Origin: Pseudomonadota bacterium
Lineage (GTDB): Bacteria; Myxococcota_A; Polyangia; Haliangiales; Haliangiaceae
Assembly (NCBI GenBank): GCA_023428295.1
Contig: JAEYYV010000069.1
Location: 1-64,000 of the forward strand
Length of the DNA stretch: 64,000 nt
Direction: 5' to 3'
This document shows positions 59,900-64,000 of this stretch, one piece after another (within the stretch, counting starts at the first letter, position 1; every line of letters starts with the position of its first letter). The position numbers were made by a program, and so were the translations under genes. The notes under the pieces are model-generated. The model was given only the letters and a program-made list of their open reading frames with translations. It did no database searches and had not been told where the DNA came from.

Positions 59900-61350
59900 G
59901 CAAGACCACCGCCCGCATCCTCGTTGTCGACGACGACGATCACGTACGTGAAGCGCTCGTCGACGAGCTGTCGACGAACTACCGCGTCGAAGCGGTCTCG
60001 TGCGGCAACGAAGCCTTCGATGTCCTCGCGTCCAACCAGTACGACGTCGTGATCTCCGATCTCAAGATGCCCGACCACGACGGCATCGAGGTCCTCGAGT
60101 TCGCGCGCCTCCACCAACGCGACGCCGTCCGCGTGCTCCTCACCGGCTACGTCGACGAGCGCGCTCAACGCGCCCTCCTCGCCCCACACGCGCCCTACAA
60201 AGTTGGAAAGCCGTGGCACGACGAGATCGAAGTCGTCGTCCGCCGCGGCCTCGAGCAACGTGACCTCGCGCGCCGCCTCTTCGCTTCCGTCGAAGACGCG
60301 CTCTCCCTCTCCACGTTCGACGACGAGCTCTCCGACGCCAAGACCCCGCTCGAGCTCTCCGAGGTCATCGTTCGCCGCGCGCTCACCGTCGAAGGCGTCG
60401 TCTCCTGCGCCACCGTCGTGCGCGCCGACGGCGTCGATCATCCGTTCACCGGCGGCGTCGTCCCGCGCGAAGGCGGCGGCTGGTTCCTCGATCTCCAGCT
60501 CGATCCCGACGGCTCGCTCCGCCTCCGCGCCCGCGGCGTCACCGAGTCCGCGCGCGAGATCGTCCAGTACATGGCGCACCGCGCGCAGCGATCGTTCGGC
60601 GTCCTCGAAGCGCGTCCGACCACGATGCCCATCCCCATCACCAACGGTGGCGCGCGGCTAAACCAGCTCATGCGCCAAGCAACGCTCGGCGCCCTCACCG
60701 CCTCGCTCCTCCACGACCTCGCGTCCACGATGCAAGCGCTCACCGTCGCGCTCGACGACGTCACCACGTTCTCCGAAGGCACCACGGGCCCCGAGCTCCA
60801 ATCCGCCGTCACCGAAGCCACCACCGCCGGCAACGAAGCGGTCCAGCTCTTTGTCACCATGCGCAAGTTCATCCGCGACGGCGAAGTGCAGCTGAAGCCG
60901 GTCAACGTGTCCAAGCTCGTGGAGCGCGCGATCAAGATCGCCGGCCCCTACGTGCGCGAGCGCGCCACGCTGACGGTCGGCGAGCTCCCCCTCGTCTCGC
61001 TCGCCGTCACCGAATCGCTGTTCCTGCAAGTGCTAGCGAACGTGCTGCGCAACGCCGCCAACGCGTCGCCCGCCGGTGGCGCCGTCGACCTCGCGGTCAA
61101 GATCGTCGACGACGAGGTGCACTTCGTCGTGACCGACGACGGCCCGGGGGTCGCGCCCGCGATCGCCGACACCATGTTCGAGCCGTTCGCTTCCACCACG
61201 AACGGTGGCACGGGCCTCGGCCTCGCGATCAGCGCGTACGTGATGCAGATGCTCTCGGGCCGCATCAACTACCGCAAGATGCCGAGCCGCGGCGCCTGCT
61301 TCACGGTCACGCTGCCGCTACCGCAAACCGGGTCTTCACCCTCCGGTTGA
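59896..61350 (+). CDS. REC-histidine kinase hybrid
   Basis: 484 residues. N-terminal receiver: VVDDDDHVREALVDEL, Asp55 in ISDLKMPDHDG, Thr in LLTGY, Lys in VGKPW. A middle domain of about 120 residues (GAF-like, TPLELSEVIVRRALTVEGVVSCATVVRADGV) follows, then DHp LGALTASLLHDLASTMQAL, and HATPase with N-box NVLRNAANASPAGG, G1 DDGPGV and G2 GGTGLGLA. Coupled to the PAS-DHp gene by a four-base overlap; probably one signalling unit. Confidence 0.9.
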   Translation: MSKTTARILVVDDDDHVREALVDELSTNYRVEAVSCGNEAFDVLASNQYDVVISDLKMPDHDGIEVLEFARLHQRDAVRVLLTGYVDERAQRALLAPHAPYKVGKPWHDEIEVVVRRGLEQRDLARRLFASVEDALSLSTFDDELSDAKTPLELSEVIVRRALTVEGVVSCATVVRADGVDHPFTGGVVPREGGGWFLDLQLDPDGSLRLRARGVTESAREIVQYMAHRAQRSFGVLEARPTTMPIPITNGGARLNQLMRQATLGALTASLLHDLASTMQALTVALDDVTTFSEGTTGPELQSAVTEATTAGNEAVQLFVTMRKFIRDGEVQLKPVNVSKLVERAIKIAGPYVRERATLTVGELPLVSLAVTESLFLQVLANVLRNAANASPAGGAVDLAVKIVDDEVHFVVTDDGPGVAPAIADTMFEPFASTTNGGTGLGLAISAYVMQMLSGRINYRKMPSRGACFTVTLPLPQTGSSPSG

Positions 61351-61483
61351 CGACTGATAAGTCACGATTCCTACGTGAAGCGACGTGGGTTTCGACGACA
61401 ACATGAACGTCTTTCGCGCGGTCTCACATGTTGCCACAAATCGAGCAACTGAAATGTTCTGCATGCGGTATGCGTTGCGGGGC

Positions 61484-62359
61484 ATGCGCATCGTCTTCGC
61501 TTCAACGCTCGCCGTCGTCGCCGCGTGCGTGTCGGGATCCCGCACGTCGCCGTCGCGCGCCACTCCGACGGCCCCGATCGAGTTGACGTATCTCGGCGTC
61601 GCTGGCTTTCAGATCACCGCTGCCGGCAAGACGATCCTCGTCGATCCGTACTTCTCGCGGCCCGACTTCACAGACGACAACGCCGGCATCGTTCCTGATG
61701 CCGCTGCGATCGCGAAGCACTCGCCCGCGAAGGCGGACCTCGTCGTCATCGCGCATTCTCATATCGATCACCTCCTCGATGCACCCGAGGTGGCCAAGCG
61801 GACCGGAGCGCAGCTGATGGGCAGCGACTCGACCGTTCGCGTGGGCAAGGCGAGCGGTGTCCCTGATGACCAGCTGATCCAGGTCAAAGGCGGCGAGGAC
61901 TACGCGTTCGATGGATTCAGTGTCCGCGTGATTCCAAGCCTGCATTCCGCGATCTGGGAGAAGCACGCATTGCATCGTGCGATCGCGGAGCCCGTGACGT
62001 TGCCGCTCACGTTCTCGCAGTACGAAGAGGGCGGCTCGTTCGCGTACTACGTGCGCGTGGGCGGACACGAGGTCTACGTCCAGTCGAGCGCGAACTTCAT
62101 CGAGCGCGAGGTGATGGGGCTGCGCCCGACGATCGCGATCATCGCGGGCGGGTTACGCGAGCACGTTCACGACTACACGTGCCGGCTCCTCACCGCGCTG
62201 GGCAAGCCGCCGATCGTGATCGCCACGCACTTCGACGATTGGCAGAAGCCGGCGCCCGGTGGCCCGTACGACCTCTCGGACTACGCGAAGGAGGTGGAAG
62301 CGTGCGCACCAGGGACGCGCTTCATCGTGCCGACGCATTTCCAACCGGTGACGCTCTAA
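61484..62359 (+). CDS. MBL-fold metal-dependent hydrolase, lipoprotein
   Basis: 291 residues, metallo-beta-lactamase fold of the UlaG-like kind: IELTYLGVAGFQI, ILVDPYFSRPDF, and the metal motif HSHIDH. Further conserved His are in IPSLHSAIW and ATHFDDW. The N-terminal MRIVFASTLAVVAAC is a lipoprotein signal, so it acts outside the cytoplasm. The start is uncertain: ATG 61463 is possible and neither has a ribosome site. Substrate unknown. The 133-base gap before it is less GC-rich than its surroundings. Confidence 0.82.
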   Translation: MRIVFASTLAVVAACVSGSRTSPSRATPTAPIELTYLGVAGFQITAAGKTILVDPYFSRPDFTDDNAGIVPDAAAIAKHSPAKADLVVIAHSHIDHLLDAPEVAKRTGAQLMGSDSTVRVGKASGVPDDQLIQVKGGEDYAFDGFSVRVIPSLHSAIWEKHALHRAIAEPVTLPLTFSQYEEGGSFAYYVRVGGHEVYVQSSANFIEREVMGLRPTIAIIAGGLREHVHDYTCRLLTALGKPPIVIATHFDDWQKPAPGGPYDLSDYAKEVEACAPGTRFIVPTHFQPVTL

Positions 62360-62495
62360 CGCGATGGGAGCGAGACCATTTTCGTGGGGCAGCATGCCTC
62401 GAACGGCGAGCCGATTCACACTACGAAACACTCAAGCCATTGAAAACACCGTTGTCTTGCTCGCTCCTGAAGCGCCGGCTTGCTAGCTAGCTCGG

Positions 62496-63689
62496 ATGAA
62501 GTTCGTCGTCCTGGCGCTGCTCATCGCGGTCGGATGTAATAGCGACCCAGCACCCGCAGCCTCCCAAGGTGCAGCTCCGCCACCGCCCGAGGTCAGCGTC
62601 GAGACGATCGCGCCGCGCGTGGTCACGCTCGTGAAGGAGCTGCCCGGGCGCACATCGGCGTTTCGCGTGGCCGAGGTGCGCGCGCGCGTGAATGGCATCG
62701 TGCTCAAGCGGCACTTCGAAGAGGGCGCGGACGTGAAGGTCGGGCAGCTGCTGTTCCAGATCGATCCCGCGCCGTATCAGGCGGCGCTCGACGCCGCGAA
62801 CGCCCAGGTGTCGCGGGCGGAGGCGACGCTCGCGTCTGCGAAGTTGCTCGAGGAGCGGTACGCCGAGCTCGTGAAGAGCAACGCGATCAGCCGTCAGGAA
62901 TATGACGACGCGGTCGCTCGCACGAAGACCACACAGGCGGACGTGGCGGCGATGAGAGCGGCCGCCAAGTCGGCGCGGATTAACTTGGACTACACGCGCG
63001 TGACGTCACCGATCGCGGGGCGCATCGGACGCGCGGAGGTGACCGAGGGTGCGTACGTGCAAGCGGGCAGCGCGACGTTGCTCGCCACGGTGCAGCAGCT
63101 CGACAAGCTCTATGTAGACATGACGTGGTCGAGCGCCGAGGTCATGCGCATGCGGCGCGCGATCGCGGACGGAAAGCTACAGGCGGTGAACGGCGAGGCG
63201 AAGACGACGGTGGTGCTCGAGGACGGTCGCGTGTACGGCGAGGAGGGGCGGCTGCAGTTCGCGGATGTGAGCGTGGACTCGACGACCGGGTCGATCATGC
63301 TGCGCGCGATCGTGCCGAACCCGAAGGGCGAGCTGTTCCCGGGCATGTTCGTGCGCGCGCGGATCGAGGAGGGCTCGACGTCCGAGGCGATCCTCGTGCA
63401 GCAGCGCGCGGTCGAGCGCGATCAGTCCGGCAAGCCGGTGGCGATGGTGGTGAAGGACGGCAAGGTGGAGCGGCGACAGATCGTGACGGATCGCGCGATC
63501 GAGAGCTCGTGGCTCGTGACGTCGGGGTTGGCGGCGGGGGAGCAAGTGATCATCGAGGGGCTACAGAAGGTGCGGCCCGGCGCGCCGGTGCGCACGGTTC
63601 CGTTCAAGCCGGCGGCGGTGGCCGCTGGACCGGCGAGCAGCGGAAGCGCGGAGAGTGGCAGCGGCAGTGGTAGTGGGAGCGCCAAGTAA
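62496..63689 (+). CDS. RND efflux periplasmic adaptor (AcrA/MexA-like), lipoprotein
   Basis: 397 residues. Lipobox LIAVGC. The membrane fusion protein parts in order: lipoyl half VRARVNGIVLKRHFEEGADVKVGQLLFQIDPAPYQAAL, a coiled-coil hairpin of about 65 residues, second lipoyl half YTRVTSPIAGRIGRAEVTEGAYVQAGSATLLATVQQLDKLYVDMTW, beta-barrel and membrane-proximal parts, and a Gly/Ser-rich C-terminal tail of about 15 residues. It bridges the pump to the outer membrane channel. The stop overlaps the pump gene by one base. A 10-base palindrome GCTAGCTAGC lies just before the start (62482-62491). Confidence 0.93.
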   Translation: MKFVVLALLIAVGCNSDPAPAASQGAAPPPPEVSVETIAPRVVTLVKELPGRTSAFRVAEVRARVNGIVLKRHFEEGADVKVGQLLFQIDPAPYQAALDAANAQVSRAEATLASAKLLEERYAELVKSNAISRQEYDDAVARTKTTQADVAAMRAAAKSARINLDYTRVTSPIAGRIGRAEVTEGAYVQAGSATLLATVQQLDKLYVDMTWSSAEVMRMRRAIADGKLQAVNGEAKTTVVLEDGRVYGEEGRLQFADVSVDSTTGSIMLRAIVPNPKGELFPGMFVRARIEEGSTSEAILVQQRAVERDQSGKPVAMVVKDGKVERRQIVTDRAIESSWLVTSGLAAGEQVIIEGLQKVRPGAPVRTVPFKPAAVAAGPASSGSAESGSGSGSGSAK

Positions 63690-64000
63690 TGGCGCGCTTC
63701 TTTATCGATCGGCCGATCTTCGCGTGGGTGCTCGCCATCATCGTGATGCTGGCGGGCGCGCTGTCGATCTTGCAGCTGCCGGTCTCGCAGTACCCGGCGA
63801 TCGCGCCGCCTGCGGTGACGGTGAACGCGACGTATCCCGGTGCGTCGGCGAAGACAGTGGAAGAGACGGTCACGCAGGTGATCGAGCAGCGCATGACCGG
63901 CCTCGACGGCCTGCGCTACATGTCGTCGTCGAGTGATGCCACGGGTGGTGCGTCGATCGAGCTGACGTTCGAGCCGGGGACGGATCCGGATATCGCGCAG
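63689..64000 (+). CDS. RND efflux pump, inner membrane transporter (5' part)
   Basis: The first 104 codons of an AcrB/MexB-type HAE1 transporter, cut by the window edge. ARFFIDRPIFAWVLAIIVMLAGALSILQLPVSQYPAIAPPAVTVNATYPGASAKTVEETVTQVIEQRMTGLDGLRYMSSSS is diagnostic: the first membrane segment and the start of the PN1 porter domain. It should export drugs or lipids with proton exchange. It starts at the base that ends the adaptor stop codon. Confidence 0.95.
   Translation, partial: MARFFIDRPIFAWVLAIIVMLAGALSILQLPVSQYPAIAPPAVTVNATYPGASAKTVEETVTQVIEQRMTGLDGLRYMSSSSDATGGASIELTFEPGTDPDIAQ

Noticed and set aside
62440..62491. Promoter TTGAAA and operator GCTAGCTAGC for the efflux operon
   Set aside because: No matching -10 element is found at a suitable distance and no repressor gene is nearby; the palindrome is only ten bases long.

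Overview
The window is GC-rich, gene-dense DNA and looks like a flagellated member of the Myxococcota (inference). The signs are eukaryote-like Ser/Thr kinases, a TSP3-repeat OmpA protein, repeat lipoproteins, hybrid kinases and a sigma-54 activator, together with strong G/C third-position bias. I see no tRNA, rRNA, CRISPR array, insertion sequence or integrase. No gap between genes exceeds 300 bases.

Region 1 (1-11.8 kb) is mostly envelope and signalling genes: a 3'-truncated Ser/Thr kinase, a SUI1/eIF1-like factor, a lipoprotein, a protein with a histone-like tail, an SGNH hydrolase, a ten-repeat surface lipoprotein and an OmpA-family protein. Region 2 (12-16.4 kb) is regulatory: a sigma-54 activator (AAA+ and Fis-type HTH, no receiver), a REC-histidine kinase, a kinase with an unusual N-terminal domain, and a stand-alone receiver translationally coupled to it.

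Region 3 (16.4-58.95 kb) is a nearly complete flagellar locus. On the + strand fliL leads a chain of overlapping genes for flagellin glycosylation: acetyltransferase, methylase, SpsF-like cytidylyltransferase, Maf-like glycosyltransferase and MinD-like ATPase. On the - strand, in transcription order, are flgB-flgC-fliE-fliF-fliG-fliH-fliI-fliJ-fliK-flgD-flgE; fliM-fliN-fliO-fliP-fliQ-fliR-(Hsp70-like ATPase); flhB-flhA; flhF-flhG-fliA-flgF-flgG-flgA-flgH-flgI-flgJ-flgM-flgN-flgK-flgL; fliC-fliD-fliS-fliT; and pseB-pseG. A MASE1/CHASE/GAF histidine kinase, a small zinc-ribbon membrane protein and two paralogous receivers are embedded between flhB and the fliM operon. motAB, the rod-to-motor chemotaxis genes, pseC and pseI are not in the window.

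The most interesting signal is regulatory. The flhF, flhB and fliM operons each start with a GG-N10-GC sigma-54 core (a 20-base stretch is identical at flhF and flhB). About 40 bases upstream of each core lies a shared 16-base element, GTCGGC-N4-CTGACG, which is a good candidate enhancer site. fliL has a near-consensus core, and the sigma-54 activator gene has one of its own. In these cases the core lies so close to the start codon that the predicted mRNAs would be leaderless or nearly so. The operon order then suggests a cascade: sigma-54 plus activator drive rings, export gate and switch; FliA and FlgM from the flhF operon control late genes; and glycosylation is tied in through fliL.

Region 4 (59-64 kb) has a PAS-DHp protein without an ATPase domain coupled to a REC-histidine kinase, an MBL-fold lipoprotein, and the start of an RND efflux operon that runs off the right edge.
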